From Pectinophora gossypiella (lineage: Eukaryota; Arthropoda; Insecta; Lepidoptera; Gelechiidae): 64,000 bases of DNA. A model generated the notes under the pieces. That model did not search any database. It worked only from the letters and a program-made list of their open reading frames with translations, and had not been told where the DNA came from. Positions within the stretch are counted from its first letter, which is position 1; each line of letters begins with the position of its first letter. The position numbers were made by a program, and so were the translations under genes. Of the stretch, positions 10,828 through 21,410 are shown piece after piece. The stretch spans positions 4,402,678 through 4,466,677 of the forward strand of contig NC_065419.1 of assembly GCF_024362695.1 (NCBI RefSeq), read 5' to 3'.

Positions 10828-11156
10828 TACCGGCCTCCGTGGTCGAGTGGTTGAGCGTTGTGCTCACGATCCGGAGGTCCCGGGTTCGAATCCCGGTGGG
10901 GACAAATCACAAAAATCACTTTGTGATCCCTAGTTTGGTTAGGACATTACAGGCTGATCACCTGATTGTCCAAAAAGTAAAAAGATCCGTGCTTCGGAAA
11001 GCACGCTAAGCCGTTGGTCCCGGTTATTACTTACTGATGTAAGTACGTAGTCGTTACATGAGTCATGTCAGGGGCCTATGGCGGCTCAGTAATAACCCTG
11101 ACACCAGGGTTGATGGGGTTGGTAATTCACCTCACAATCCACACAATAGAAGAAGA
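10828..11156 (+). mobile_element. SINE-A, full length with TSD
   Basis: Complete SINE-A of 329 bp, flanked by AGCCCTCATT at 10818-10827 and 11157-11166. A-box region GGTCGAGTGGTTGAGCG, B-box GGGTTCGAATCCCGG, core GCACGCTAAGCCGTTGGTCC and an AGAAGA tail are all present. A perfect 10-bp duplication points to LINE-driven insertion. Confidence 0.93.
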
Positions 11157-11527
11157 AGCCCTCATTGTGACCTCACTTCTTAGCTTCATTCTAGTCTACA
11201 TTCATCTGAAACACACGTTACTCCAACATTTATCAATACTAATCGTATAACTAGGGTAACGAATCAGTGACTGAAACTCTCAGTGGACTTATAAATCTGC
11301 ATCGGTCTAATGAACCGACAAGGGTACAAACAGACACTTTCGCTGCGCACGCGACGATCCGATACGATAACACATTAATGAGAATACCAGTTAATTGATT
11401 TATTGATCCACTTCGATATACCGTTCATGAGAGCAACATAAATTATACGTGTCCATAACACGTTGCTGTTACCCGGTGAAAACATACGATGCGCGTTTTA
11501 CGGGTATCATTATAGTGAGTCTAACAG

Positions 11528-11602
11528 TATTTGTGGTGTAGTGGTTAGAGCGTTGGGCGCTCGATCTGGCGGTCCGGGTTCAACTCCCAGTCAGTCGTGT
11601 TA
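11528..11602 (+). repeat. tRNA-like sequence (probable SINE head)
   Basis: GTGGTGTAGTGGTTAGAGCG resembles an A box and GGGTTCAACTCCCAG a B box. No clean acceptor stem is seen, so a functional tRNA is unlikely. The body that follows is short and then meets MITE-G. Confidence 0.45.
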
Positions 11603-11636
11603 CGTGAAAAATAAGGACAACATTACAAGAAAAGTT

Positions 11637-11876
11637 GGGTAGTTTTCTAGGTCAAAAATAAATTATTTAATTCTGTTTTAATAAATAAAGACAAATCTAA
11701 AGGTGACAAAAACATTTTCTTTTTTTTTATTTAAAAAACGTATTTATGACTTTTAATAAAAAAATTGTAAAAATAAGTCCGACATTTTGTCACGTGTTTC
11801 TATGTAAATTCCATAGTAATTTCTTGTTTTGACGTTTAATAAAAAGTAACTGTTTTGACTAGTTGGTAACTAACCT
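11637..11876 (-). mobile_element. MITE-G copy
   Basis: GGGTAGTTTTCTAGGTCAAA at the left and TTGACTAGTTGGTAACTAACC at the right are MITE-G ends, inverse orientation. The body is AT-rich and non-coding. Confidence 0.75.
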
Positions 11877-12220
11877 ATTGTCATGTCGAGGACTTCAGGC
11901 CGAATATTTTGCTTATTTACCTTCGTTTCTGTATCATTATATTATTTTGTCTAAAAAAAAAATGTTATAAAATAAAAATAATATTTGATTGAGTAACCCG
12001 CAATCACACCCCGGACACTTCATAAAAAACACCTCGTTTTACACAGACACTACACATTGACGCTAACGTACATGCGCATCTGTGTGTGTGACGTCTGACA
12101 CCCATTGAAGACTAATAAAGTAAGAAAAGAGAGGGGGTGAGGTAAACCTAGCTCAGCCGCTGGAGGGGAGCGGAGAGTTGCCGTTCTATACGTAGTGTTA
12201 TTCCTTATTCTATGCCGCAA

Positions 12221-12302
12221 TGGAGCAGCGTCGAGGAGTATACTCCATACCCCCTCCGGTTGATTGAATGGAGGTCTGTACCTCGCAGTGGGACGTATGT
12301 AA
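12221..12302 (+). mobile_element. SINE-B 3' fragment
   Basis: CCCCCTCCGGTTGATTGAAT and CGCAGTGGGACGTATG are the SINE-B tail in plus orientation. The head and core are absent. Confidence 0.6.
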
Positions 12303-12395
12303 ACTGTTAATATTATGTTATTTAATTCACACTTATATTCATGATATGTGACCCTTGTTACCTATAGTAGGAGTGACTTATGTTCCTAACAACAA

Positions 12396-12456
12396 CATAA
12401 GCTCACGACTATATCCCAATTGGGGTAGTCACAGGTACATCCATCGCAGAGCTACC
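12396..12456 (-). mobile_element. SINE-F tail
   Basis: AAGCTCACGACTATATCCCA, then TTGGGGTAGTCACAGGTACA, is the SINE-F 3' end on the minus strand. Confidence 0.6.
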
Positions 12457-12459
12457 TAT

Positions 12460-12870
12460 CTTTTATGTACCTATTTATGTAAAAAACCCGGCATTGGCTA
12501 TCTTCCTGCTTTTCACATAAATTAATTAACATCCTGAATAATGTCTCATCAATTAATTTCACTGTTGTTTTGTTCATCCTTTCTGCTAAGTGTTGAAACT
12601 TAAATCCGCTACTTAATTACCCGACAGGCGTCTGGAAGACAGTACAATAGGGTGTAAGGTTACCGGATATCGGGTTACACTGATCAATGGATTAGCTAAA
12701 CTTTGTACAGCCTGCTTGAAAAGCTTCCGCTTCTGATAAAGCTGATGAGCTTAATCAATTTATGGGAAGATTATTTTCTTTTTAATCTGGTTAAGTAGTT
12801 AAATATTCAGCCATAATCCAATGTGCTGTGTACGTGTGGGCTCGAATCCCATCCTCGTCGATAATCTTTA
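12460..12870. other. No gene recognised
   Basis: A partial tRNA-like 3' half (GGGCTCGAATCCCATCCTCG, 12838-12857) lies just before the Helitron. Nothing else is recognised. Confidence 0.4.
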
Positions 12871-12872
12871 TA

Positions 12873-13127
12873 TCACTACATAGTATAAAACAAAGTCGCT
12901 TTTTCTGTCCCTATATCCTTATGTACGCTTAAATCTTTAAAACTACGCAACGGATTTTGATGCTGTTTTTTCTAATAGAGTGATTCAAGAGGAAGGTTTA
13001 TATGTATAATAACATCCACTAAATAGTGGAGAAATACTGTTATTTTTGAGGTTTTTAATGTTATGTCGAAAATAATTTCATTTTTTCCTCAGCATTGCAC
13101 CCGAACGAAGCCGTCGCGAATCGCTAG
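12873..13127 (+). mobile_element. Non-autonomous Helitron-like element
   Basis: It begins with TC after a host A (ACAAAGTCGCTTTTTCTGTC lies near the 5' end) and ends in CTAG followed by T, after a GC-richer segment, GCACCCGAACGAAGCCGTCG. Helitrons insert between A and T, start with TC, end CTRG and make no TSD, and all of that fits. It is 255 bp with no Rep/helicase ORF, so it would depend on an autonomous partner. The 3' hairpin is degraded. Confidence 0.72.
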
Positions 13128-13129
13128 TC

Positions 13130-13920
13130 TTCAATAAAACAAAATTAATTAATCCGTTTTATTTATGAAGATAACATAAAAAATAAAAACACAGTTCAGA
13201 CCTTTTTGAGCGGCAAACGGTGGGAGCGAGACAGACTAACACGGAGTGACCGAAAGGTAACACGTTTATAATTCGGATAAACAACAGAATCGTGAAGAAC
13301 TATCAATAACCTAGTCATGGTAGGGCTATTGAGCCGTTATTGGCTTCCAAAACAACAAATAAAAAAGATAATTTAATAAATTAACTTTACATCGTTTTTC
13401 TATTTTGAGAGCGATCTCTACTAAGCGCTAGCTAGTCTATGCTACGTCCACTTAGGTCCTAAAGATATTCCATCAAACAACAATTACTCAGAGCAAAATA
13501 ATTACCCCATAGCATGCATAAATTAGCTACTGCTTCAAGCAATCGCTTCTTTTGATCAAAATATTTTAACCTCTATCAAACTTCTGCATTCACAAACCCG
13601 CACCTTATGCGGGTTGTTATAAGAACGTCTCATAGCTTTATAAATGGTAAATACAAGTTGGTAAAGTAATAAATAAAGTGTTGACATATGAATACAGTAC
13701 AATGCATTGTCCAGCCGGGGAATCGAACTTGGACACGGACGTAAATCGCGTCACCTTATCACCTAGGCTGTATCTAGCTAATGCCTGCGATCATTGCGAT
13801 GTGGTACTTGGATGAATGACTTTTATAACCGTTCGGTGTTATATGAACAATGCCTTTAAAAAGCTTTTTAACCGACTTCAGAAAATAAGGTTATCTTTCA
13901 TATTATGTATAAATAAAGTT
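13130..13920. other. No gene recognised
   Basis: AT-rich. A reverse tRNA-like scrap (GGGGAATCGAACTTGGACAC, near 13717) is present. No ORF or paired repeat is supported. Confidence 0.35.
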
Positions 13921-14243
13921 CTTCTTCTATCGTGTGGGTTGTAAGGTGGATTACCAACCCCATCAACCCTGATGTCAGGGTTATTATTGAGCCGCCATAG
14001 GCATGACATGACTCATGTAACGACTACGTACTTACATCAGTATGTAGTAACCGGTACTATCGGCTTAAAGTGCCTTCCGAAGCACGGATCATCTTACTTT
14101 TGGTCAATCAGGTGATCAGCCTGTAATGTCCTAACCAAACTAGGAATCACAAAGTGATTTTTGTGATTTGTCCTTACCGGGATTCGAACCCGGGTTGATC
14201 AGATCGTGAGCACAACGCTTAGTCACTTGACCACGGAGGCCGC
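13921..14243 (-). mobile_element. SINE-A, near full length
   Basis: Minus-strand SINE-A from the CTTCTTCTATCGTGTGGG tail to the CACGGAGGCC head. The B-box GGGATTCGAACCCGGG (complement) is intact. The core has AAAGTGCCTTCCGAAGCACG. Confidence 0.9.
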
Positions 14244-14479
14244 ATAAAACTTCCACACTCGATTTTATGATGAGATTTTTGTATCATTTTCAACGCAGGT
14301 ATAATAAAAGGTAGGTAGGTTATATTAGCCTAACCAGAGGTCCGAGGATTCCCTATTGACTCATTTTAGAATACGATTTATTTTTAATTTACGTACTTCG
14401 GGTCTGGGTACTTCTCCACGAACCCGCAGTAGAGTGCCCTAACCACCAATCCGCACTAAACATTTCGCATCTTCTTTTT

Positions 14480-14642
14480 TGATGCGAACAGGGAAGGTTT
14501 GGAACTGCCGGCCGTCGTCTGTTCTTCCAACTCTTTATAATCTGGGAGTCTTCAAGGCTAGAGTGAAAAGGCATTTGCTTGGTAAGCGTGATCCACTCTA
14601 GACCACATCGTCACTTGACATCAGGTAAGATTGTGGTCAAAC
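14480..14642 (+). pseudogene. LINE C-terminal relic (SINE-D insertion target)
   Basis: One frame gives TGKVWNCRPSSVLPTLYNLG, then VFKARVKRHLLGKRDPL and a stop, followed by a 3' UTR with TCACTTGACATCAGGTAAGA. The WNxLP...FKxRV..HLL pattern is a common C-terminus of insect non-LTR ORF2 proteins. A second relic with the same signature is at 36826-36935. SINE-D has inserted in its 3' UTR. Confidence 0.7.
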
Positions 14643-14850
14643 TTTTTTTTGACGTGACTTATTGTAGATTTGCCGCAGATGGCATTAACTACTTGTCCGG
14701 ACAAATGGGGAGCGCTGAAGGCTTTCACCCGATACAACGTGGTGCCCAGTTGGGCGCGAATCTCGGCTAAATGCGTTGTCTGAGAGGAAAAATATTTGAA
14801 AGAATTAACCGACCCTAGTGGGTCGATAGCGATAAGCGCTGATTGAGGGA
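14643..14850 (-). mobile_element. SINE-D, 5'-truncated, with 11-bp TSD
   Basis: The A-tail lies at the left (plus-strand T-run). The 5' part is missing relative to 42221-42564. TGTGGTCAAAC is duplicated at 14632-14642 and 14851-14861. A-tail, 5' truncation and TSD together indicate target-primed reverse transcription. Confidence 0.9.
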
Positions 14851-14861
14851 TGTGGTCAAAC

Positions 14862-16028
14862 GCAAACCTATATTATTTAAAAAAAAACCTGCTTTGACAG
14901 TAGGTGACCTAATCCTTCTACGGTCCATATTTTTAAACACAATGAGCAATGAAATTTGAATTTTGAAAGAACTTTAGCGTCCGTGTACCGTTCCAAGACT
15001 CATGGTTACCACGCAAGAGTGTCACATAAAGGAAAGTCTACACCAGAACAAGTTTGCTGTGTCACCATATCTTCTGTCCATCCCACATGCGATAGGCTTA
15101 TCTCCAAGTCCTGCCGATACAGCCTTGTCTCGCTGATAGGTTGTACATTTCCTACTAGGTCGATTGGTCGGCAAGTCTTCAGTAGCGGTTAGTAGGTTGG
15201 TCGGCTTTAATTAACACATGCAAGTAACTACTGGCTATAAATCTATCTTGTCTGCATGTCGATACGTCGAGAGCCCATGTCGATGCGTGGGCCATTCTTG
15301 TTTCGACTGAAAGTTAAAAAAAGGATCCTTTAAAAAAAAAGGCTTTGCTCTTGACACCATTCGGCCTTTAAAGAGGTTAAGGAAGTGCCCACGTAACGAG
15401 CTTACCCAGTAGGTGCCTATTCGTAATTATTACTAATTTATCATTTAGACACACATAATATAATTGTAGGCAAGACAATAAGTGCAGTCGAGTGCAAAAG
15501 AGACATATCTATTAGGAAAATGTACCGATCTGACAATTACTTTCATTGTACACGTTATTCAGTACCTACCTATCTGTGTTACTTGTTATTTTACAACGAT
15601 TTAAATCAAAGATAAAAACGAATTAATACTAATTGAAAACAAAAATACTAAAACATGAATTCCACGTGAGAAATACAGGGAATAACCCGTCGGAACGCAC
15701 AATTTATAATTGCATGATGTCTCAGGGTGATACTACATACTACTTGTCTGCAGATATTCCACAATGACACAAACTAGGACAAACAGGACCCACGTGGACC
15801 GGTCATGGATACATTATAAACTGGCACAGTGATTCCTAATGGATTGCACACATATTTTGTGTGACTACTTGGCCGCACAAATAGGGATCGCTGATAGCTC
15901 TCACCCGGTACAAAATTTAATACAACAGCCTAAGGGCGCCCAGAGTCACAAGTTTTTTTTTTATATCCAAGTATGTTGGCTCAACTATGCCTGATGGTAA
16001 ACATATAAGCCCTAATTAAACAACAAGG
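14862..16028. other. No gene recognised; minor repeat scraps
   Basis: A SINE-D remnant lies at 15863-15945 (ACTACTTGGCCGCACAAATA). The 78-codon frame at 14956-15192 shows no domain. The T-run and TGTTGGCTCAACTATGCCTG near 15950-16000 look like a LINE scrap. Confidence 0.4.
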
Positions 16029-16029
16029 T

Positions 16030-16256
16030 AATCTGCAGTCATGAGTTGAGGTTGAGACCAATGATAAACCTCATCAACCAAAAATACAGAATAAGTAATA
16101 GGCGACTGTTTAATGTGCCCTCCGAAACATGGATCATTTTAGCTTCGGACAATCGATTGATCAACCTGCAATGTCCTAATCAAACTAGGGATTACAAAGT
16201 ATTTTTTTGTGATTCGAACCGAGTTTCGAAATCGACCTCCGGTTCGTGGACTCAAC
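16030..16256 (-). mobile_element. Old SINE-A, left part, split by the Dong-like element
   Basis: A diverged minus-strand SINE-A (ATGTGCCCTCCGAAACATGG core, AATGTCCTAATCAAACTAGG). It stops inside the tRNA-like head at GACCTCCGGTTCGTGGACTCAAC. The missing end of the head, ACGCTCAACTTCTGGACATG, resumes at 20871. Confidence 0.75.
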
Positions 16257-16413
16257 AATAAACAATAATAATTAACAAAACAAGATAATAATAATAATAA
16301 TTGCCCCCTAAAATCCTACCTTACGTCCGGGTCGAACACCAGATCCACGTGGGGGGCGGACACGCGTACTGTTGAAACTTACGCGGCCAACAAGGCAAAG
16401 GAACCCATTTAAT

Positions 16414-19400
16414 ATGGAGCTACGATCAAAGAAAATATTACGTAAAGGGCCGCTGCCCGGGGGCGAGCGCCGGGGCGCACCTGGAGCCGATGCTGGGTGT
16501 AACAGCATGCGATCCATCGGCGGTGGGGGACTGAGCAGGCGGGTTCCCCCCGAACAATTGACTACAGCCGAAACCAATAGTATATTATTCAACGACCCAG
16601 TACTCTCAAACCCGTCATCACCAATATCATCCACGCATAGCCTCTTCCAATCACCCAGCTCATCACCTCATTCATTTCAAAATTCATCCATTTCCCGTTC
16701 ATCAACCGCAACCCCTGACACCGTTTATACCTTGCGGAGTAGGGACTCGTGCAGTCCTGATAACTCTGCCGGTATATCGGATCCCAAATTGGCCACAAAG
16801 AGTTCATCTAAAAATACTAGTAGAACAAAGTGGTCACAAGAAGAACTAAAAGAATTAATGTTCTGCTATTTTATAGCTAAAGGTGAGGGATATGGATACA
16901 TCAAAAGATGTTTTGAACTTTTCAAAGAAAGAAATCCTTCTAATACCAAAATACATAAACTGTCCGCAAATACACTAGCTAACCAAGCGCGTAGTACCAT
17001 ATCACGAAAAGTAATACCAGCAGAGATTCTAGATAATATAAAGTTGCGGGCTGAACAACACCTACGCCCATCTGATACAAGTACATCTACCACACAGGCC
17101 TTAACATCTGCAACATTCACACAGCCAACATCAACACTGAATTCGTTCAATAATCCTGCATTAAGTCAAAGGATGAGATGGACTCCTGAACATAATGAAG
17201 CAATAATAAGGGCATACTATAGAATCACAAATTTGGAAACTAACCTCACAACATACAGACAAGCGTTGCATAAGGATTTTATAACCACATTCCCACACCT
17301 AGCTCATATAACTGAACAACGAGTTGCAGATCAAAGGAGACTTATTATAGCAAACAAATATATAAGTGAAGATAGATTAAGACTAATCAAAGAAGAAGTT
17401 GCCAACCAACTACCTTTTATAAATGATACTGAACCACATATTGAAAATAATACAAAAACGGATATTGACTCTTTAATGAATATAGACCTGGAACAATTAG
17501 TAACAACAGAAAATTCTCCCATTGAAACACCTGATACTACTGAAAGAAACGCAGAGATAGACAGAACATTTAAACAAGCTTTAAATTATTACCAACATAT
17601 TGAACCGACAAATAGAGATTATATTCCAAAACAGAGATCATCTAAAAAGCTTGCTACAATAGTTGAGTATTTAAACACATATACATTACCAAATCATACT
17701 GATATAGTCACAGATTTTATATCTCTACAGACGATTATATACTGTGCTGCATGGACAGCTGCTAAATTAAATGGAGCTAAGCTAGAAATCCCACCCAAGA
17801 CAGACAAACAATGTTACAGAGGAAAGAAAAAGAAACCTAAATGGCAAATAAGGTTAGAACGCAGAGTAGAAGATTTAAGAACTAAAATAGGCAGGTTATC
17901 ACACTATATCAATGGAAGTAGAAGCACCAACTTAAATAGGCACGTAGACAGTATAATGAAGCAGTATAAAATTCATAGCACCCACGAAGAACCAAACACA
18001 CAACTCTCACATTTTCTAGATACACTTAAACAAAAACTTTCAGTTTCATGCAATAGATTAAAACGATACAAAACATGTACATTCCGTAAGACCCAAAACA
18101 AACAATTTACAAGTAATGAAAAACAATTTTATCGTACTCTTAGAGAATTCACAAGTAGAAACCAACATGCTCCACATCCACAAGACACCCTAAATGCGAT
18201 AGTAGCGCCAAGAACAGAGGAGTTACATAGATTTTGGTCCAGTATCTGGGAGAGTTCTGTCGAACATAATAATGAAGCAGAGTGGATAAAAAATGAGGAG
18301 ATTAACCAACGAAACACAGAACCGATGCAATTTGAACATATACCTGTAGAAACTTTTATATCTGTAATTGATAAATTGCATAACTGGAAAGCTCCTGGCT
18401 CCGATAACATCCATAACTACTGGTATAAAAAACTAACACACGTTCATCCATACCTCCACAACCATATAAATAACTTTATCCAAAACCCACATACATTACC
18501 TGATTATATTACTGTCGGTACCACTTATATGTTACCCAAAGACCCAAATGATCGCTCCAATCCTGCAAAATATAGACCTATAACCTGTTTACAAACAATA
18601 TATAAAATCATAACATCATGTCTGACACAACTAATCTATTCTCACGTAACTACAAACAACATACTAACAGAACAACAAAAAGGATGTCGTAAGTTCAGCC
18701 AGGGATGCAAAGAACAGCTCACGATAGACTCCATTATTCTAAGGCAGGTACAACAGAAAAAACACAATTTATTTAGTATGTATGTAGATTATAAAAAGGC
18801 TTATGACTCAGTTCCTCATTCTTGGCTGCTTAAAATTTTAGAGATATACAAAATTCATCCACAAATAATATTATTCTTGCAAAATACAATGAATAATTGG
18901 GCGACAAAGCTTAGACTGACAACACCCACAGACACAATTGAGACAGAGTCTATTATGATTAAGCGTGGCATTTTTCAGGGTGATGCGCTGAGCCCGTTAT
19001 GGTTCTGTCTTGCTTTGAATCCGTTATCAAATATACTAAACACATTAAGTACAGGATACTCTTTAAAATTTCAAAACGATGAACCCAGCATACAGACTGA
19101 CAAATCCGAATATAAATTAAATCACCTCTTATATATGGACGATATTAAATTGTACGCCTCAACTCAAGAAGAACTCCACGAATTAGCTAATGAAACAGAA
19201 ATCTTCTCCCGAGATATATGCATGGAATTTGGAATCGACAAGTGCAAAATTAATTCGGTCAAAGCAGGACTTATCCATGAGTACAACTATCAGATGCAGA
19301 GTGGTGAGCTGATCGAGTCAATAGAAGAAGGCAGAGCCTACAAATATCTTGGGTATAATCAATCTAAGCAAATCCACCACAAAGAGATAAAAAGCACACT

Positions 19401-20640
19401 TATACAAAGTTTCAAACATAGATTAAATTCCATTCTAAAATCCCACTTGTACGCAAAAAATACTACCAAAGCTATTAATACCTATGCGATCCCCATCCTA
19501 ACCTACTCGTTCGGAATCATAAATTGGACAAAGGCGGAAATCAAGAGTTTACAACGTACAATAAGTACTACCATGACACGGAACCGTAAACACCATCCAA
19601 GATCTTGTATTCAAAGACTAACGCTACCACGAAGCGAGGGGGGTAGGGGACTCATAGATATCAGTAACTTACACAGCAAGCAAATAACCGGTCTCCGAAA
19701 TTACTTCCATTACAAAGCGCAGACATCCCCTTTACATAATGCAATAGCCCAAAATGACATTAAACTCACTCCACTAAATCTACATGACAAAGTTTCACAG
19801 AAGAACGAAGCACAAACCGACAAACAGACTAAACATAGTGAATGGGCCCGGAAGACATTGCACGGAAGACACCACCACGACCTGAACCAACCTACCGTCG
19901 ACAAACTTGCGTCGAACGAATGGCTCAGGCGTGGTGCGTTGTTTCCAGAGACGGAAGGCTTCATGCTTGCGATACAGGATCAGGTTATAGAAACGAGAAA
20001 CTATCAAAAGCACATAATGAAAGTTCACAATTTACCCACCGACACATGTAGACGATGCACTAGCGCTTCTGAGACCATACAACACATCACTGGTGCGTGT
20101 AAGTCAATAGTGCAGACAGATTATAAACATAGGCATGACCAGGTAGCCAATATAATCCACCAAAAGCTTGCAATAAAGTATAATTTGACAAAAAACTCAC
20201 CTACGCCTTACTATAAATATAGCCCGGAAATTATTCTTGAATCAACCACTCACAAACTATATTTTGACAGAGCGATACTTACGGACAAAACCATTCATTA
20301 TAACCGACCAGATATCACCCTTATTAACAAAGAAAAACGAACAGCACTACTAATAGACATTGCCATACCCAATACACATAATTTACAGTCTACAATATCC
20401 GAAAAACTGAACAAATACACGGATCTAAAATACGAAATAGCACGGATGTGGAACCTTCATACAGTTACAATAGTTCCCATAGTCATTTCTACTACTGGCG
20501 TAATACCCAAACAGTTACTTCACAATATTCAACTCCTTGACCTACCCCGACAAATCTATAGTGTTCTACAAAAAGCCACAATATTAAATACATGCCGAAT
20601 AGTCCGAAAATTCTTACAGACAGACCGACCTGCAACTTAA
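16414..20640 (+). CDS. Dong/R4-like retrotransposon polyprotein (reverse transcriptase plus restriction-like endonuclease)
   Basis: An intact single ORF. The frame is open from 16312 and the first ATG is at 16414, giving about 1,408 residues. Residue numbers here count from 16372. Two tryptophan-led segments (W154 KWSQEELKEL, W270 MRWTPEHNEA) resemble Myb/SANT DNA-binding repeats. The RT has motif A around D806 (YVDYKKAYDSV), QGDALSPLW at 869-877 and YMDD at 921-924. A CX2CX8HX4C knuckle (C1226, C1229, H1238, C1243) and a PD-(D/E)XK-type nuclease (RPD at 1312-1314, D1329, later K1348 and Y1349) close the protein. This order (RT, CCHC, restriction-like endonuclease) is that of R2/R4-type elements, which nick a target and reverse-transcribe their RNA there. 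No stops or frameshifts suggest a young insertion. The clade is assigned by pattern and not by a tree. Confidence 0.9.
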   Translation: MELRSKKILRKGPLPGGERRGAPGADAGCNSMRSIGGGGLSRRVPPEQLTTAETNSILFNDPVLSNPSSPISSTHSLFQSPSSSPHSFQNSSISRSSTATPDTVYTLRSRDSCSPDNSAGISDPKLATKSSSKNTSRTKWSQEELKELMFCYFIAKGEGYGYIKRCFELFKERNPSNTKIHKLSANTLANQARSTISRKVIPAEILDNIKLRAEQHLRPSDTSTSTTQALTSATFTQPTSTLNSFNNPALSQRMRWTPEHNEAIIRAYYRITNLETNLTTYRQALHKDFITTFPHLAHITEQRVADQRRLIIANKYISEDRLRLIKEEVANQLPFINDTEPHIENNTKTDIDSLMNIDLEQLVTTENSPIETPDTTERNAEIDRTFKQALNYYQHIEPTNRDYIPKQRSSKKLATIVEYLNTYTLPNHTDIVTDFISLQTIIYCAAWTAAKLNGAKLEIPPKTDKQCYRGKKKKPKWQIRLERRVEDLRTKIGRLSHYINGSRSTNLNRHVDSIMKQYKIHSTHEEPNTQLSHFLDTLKQKLSVSCNRLKRYKTCTFRKTQNKQFTSNEKQFYRTLREFTSRNQHAPHPQDTLNAIVAPRTEELHRFWSSIWESSVEHNNEAEWIKNEEINQRNTEPMQFEHIPVETFISVIDKLHNWKAPGSDNIHNYWYKKLTHVHPYLHNHINNFIQNPHTLPDYITVGTTYMLPKDPNDRSNPAKYRPITCLQTIYKIITSCLTQLIYSHVTTNNILTEQQKGCRKFSQGCKEQLTIDSIILRQVQQKKHNLFSMYVDYKKAYDSVPHSWLLKILEIYKIHPQIILFLQNTMNNWATKLRLTTPTDTIETESIMIKRGIFQGDALSPLWFCLALNPLSNILNTLSTGYSLKFQNDEPSIQTDKSEYKLNHLLYMDDIKLYASTQEELHELANETEIFSRDICMEFGIDKCKINSVKAGLIHEYNYQMQSGELIESIEEGRAYKYLGYNQSKQIHHKEIKSTLIQSFKHRLNSILKSHLYAKNTTKAINTYAIPILTYSFGIINWTKAEIKSLQRTISTTMTRNRKHHPRSCIQRLTLPRSEGGRGLIDISNLHSKQITGLRNYFHYKAQTSPLHNAIAQNDIKLTPLNLHDKVSQKNEAQTDKQTKHSEWARKTLHGRHHHDLNQPTVDKLASNEWLRRGALFPETEGFMLAIQDQVIETRNYQKHIMKVHNLPTDTCRRCTSASETIQHITGACKSIVQTDYKHRHDQVANIIHQKLAIKYNLTKNSPTPYYKYSPEIILESTTHKLYFDRAILTDKTIHYNRPDITLINKEKRTALLIDIAIPNTHNLQSTISEKLNKYTDLKYEIARMWNLHTVTIVPIVISTTGVIPKQLLHNIQLLDLPRQIYSVLQKATILNTCRIVRKFLQTDRPAT

Positions 20641-20756
20641 CCCAATTTATTAAATGAGTGATCACTTGGTTTAGGCCCGTGATCACTTAAAAGTACCGGC
20701 CTTAAAGAGCCGAGATGGAATCAATCCAGATATACATAATAATAATTATATAATTT

Positions 20757-20865
20757 CTATAACAAGATATAATGAAACGATGGCATGCCAGGACAAACCC
20801 AAGTCGGTTTATTGGTATGTCTCCATTTTTTTTTGTACATTTTTTGGATAAATAAAAAAAAAATA
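20757..20865 (+). repeat. Repeat X: A-tailed 3' segment shared with 43.2 kb
   Basis: GATGGCATGCCAGGACAAAC and GTCGGTTTATTGGTATGTCT, then TGTACATTTTTTGGATAAAT and an A-rich tail, match 43203-43290 plus 43786-43822 with few differences. It is either the 3' UTR of the Dong-like element or a separate retroposon. The copy at 43.2 kb is interrupted by two MITE-H elements. Confidence 0.8.
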
Positions 20866-20889
20866 AAAAAACGCTCAACTTCTGGACAT

Positions 20890-21400
20890 GCTGAACATTA
20901 TAACGGTTCTCGGAATAATGTCACATGTCCGCTCTCATATTATTTAACAATCGAGATATCGTGAGAATTCCTTTACAAGTTTACAACGGATATGTTTTAA
21001 TGAAATTTTAACATTGATAACTTAAGGGCATTCAGTTTATATTAGCTACTCGACCCGACTTTGCCTGAGTATTTTTTTATAGACTGTTCATGTCCCACTG
21101 CTGGGCAAAGGCTTCAAGAGGCGGAGTGGGGGGTATGTAGTATAATTTTACCCAAGTTTATTTTTTCACGTTATTCCCAAGATTTGTAAAGGAGTGAGTG
21201 TACAATTCTGCTCACCCCTTTAGGGGTGATGCTTCGTGTGTTTTGTTCATATTTCGGTCCTACCGCCTATGCTCCCGCGGCATCTCTAATAAGAACTCTG
21301 TGATAATACAATTCACAATTGCTTATTGCACAAGAACTAACCTACAATACACTTTAATAATACCTTTCTGTTTTGACAAATATAATGTCCAGAAAAGGGA
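20890..21400. other. No gene recognised
   Basis: The right end of the split SINE-A head occupies 20871-20892. A SINE-B tail scrap (CATGTCCCACTGCTGGGCAA) lies at 21087-21135. Nothing else is recognised. Confidence 0.45.
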
Positions 21401-21410
21401 TAGCAAACCA

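Larger units (their letters stand above)
16257..20870 (+). mobile_element. R4/Dong-like non-LTR retrotransposon insertion
   Basis: This unit of about 4.6 kb lies between two halves of one SINE-A head. It has a (TAA)n-rich left end (16259-16302), a short 5' leader, a single ORF, a 3' region with (TAA)n near 20726-20737, and an A-rich tail (20849-20870). R4-clade Dong elements are known to insert into TAA repeats, so TAA on both sides fits. Two readings remain open: the element ends at 20870, or it ends near 20737 and sits inside another A-tailed repeat. The segment 20757-20865 recurs at 43203 without the ORF. Confidence 0.82.

Noticed and set aside
16308..16634. Minus-strand 108-codon frame rich in Pro/Gly
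   Set aside because: It is antisense to the GC-richer 5' part of the Dong-like ORF and has no domain of its own.
19842..20051. Small frames inside the Dong-like ORF
   Set aside because: They are out-of-frame shadows of the long intact ORF.
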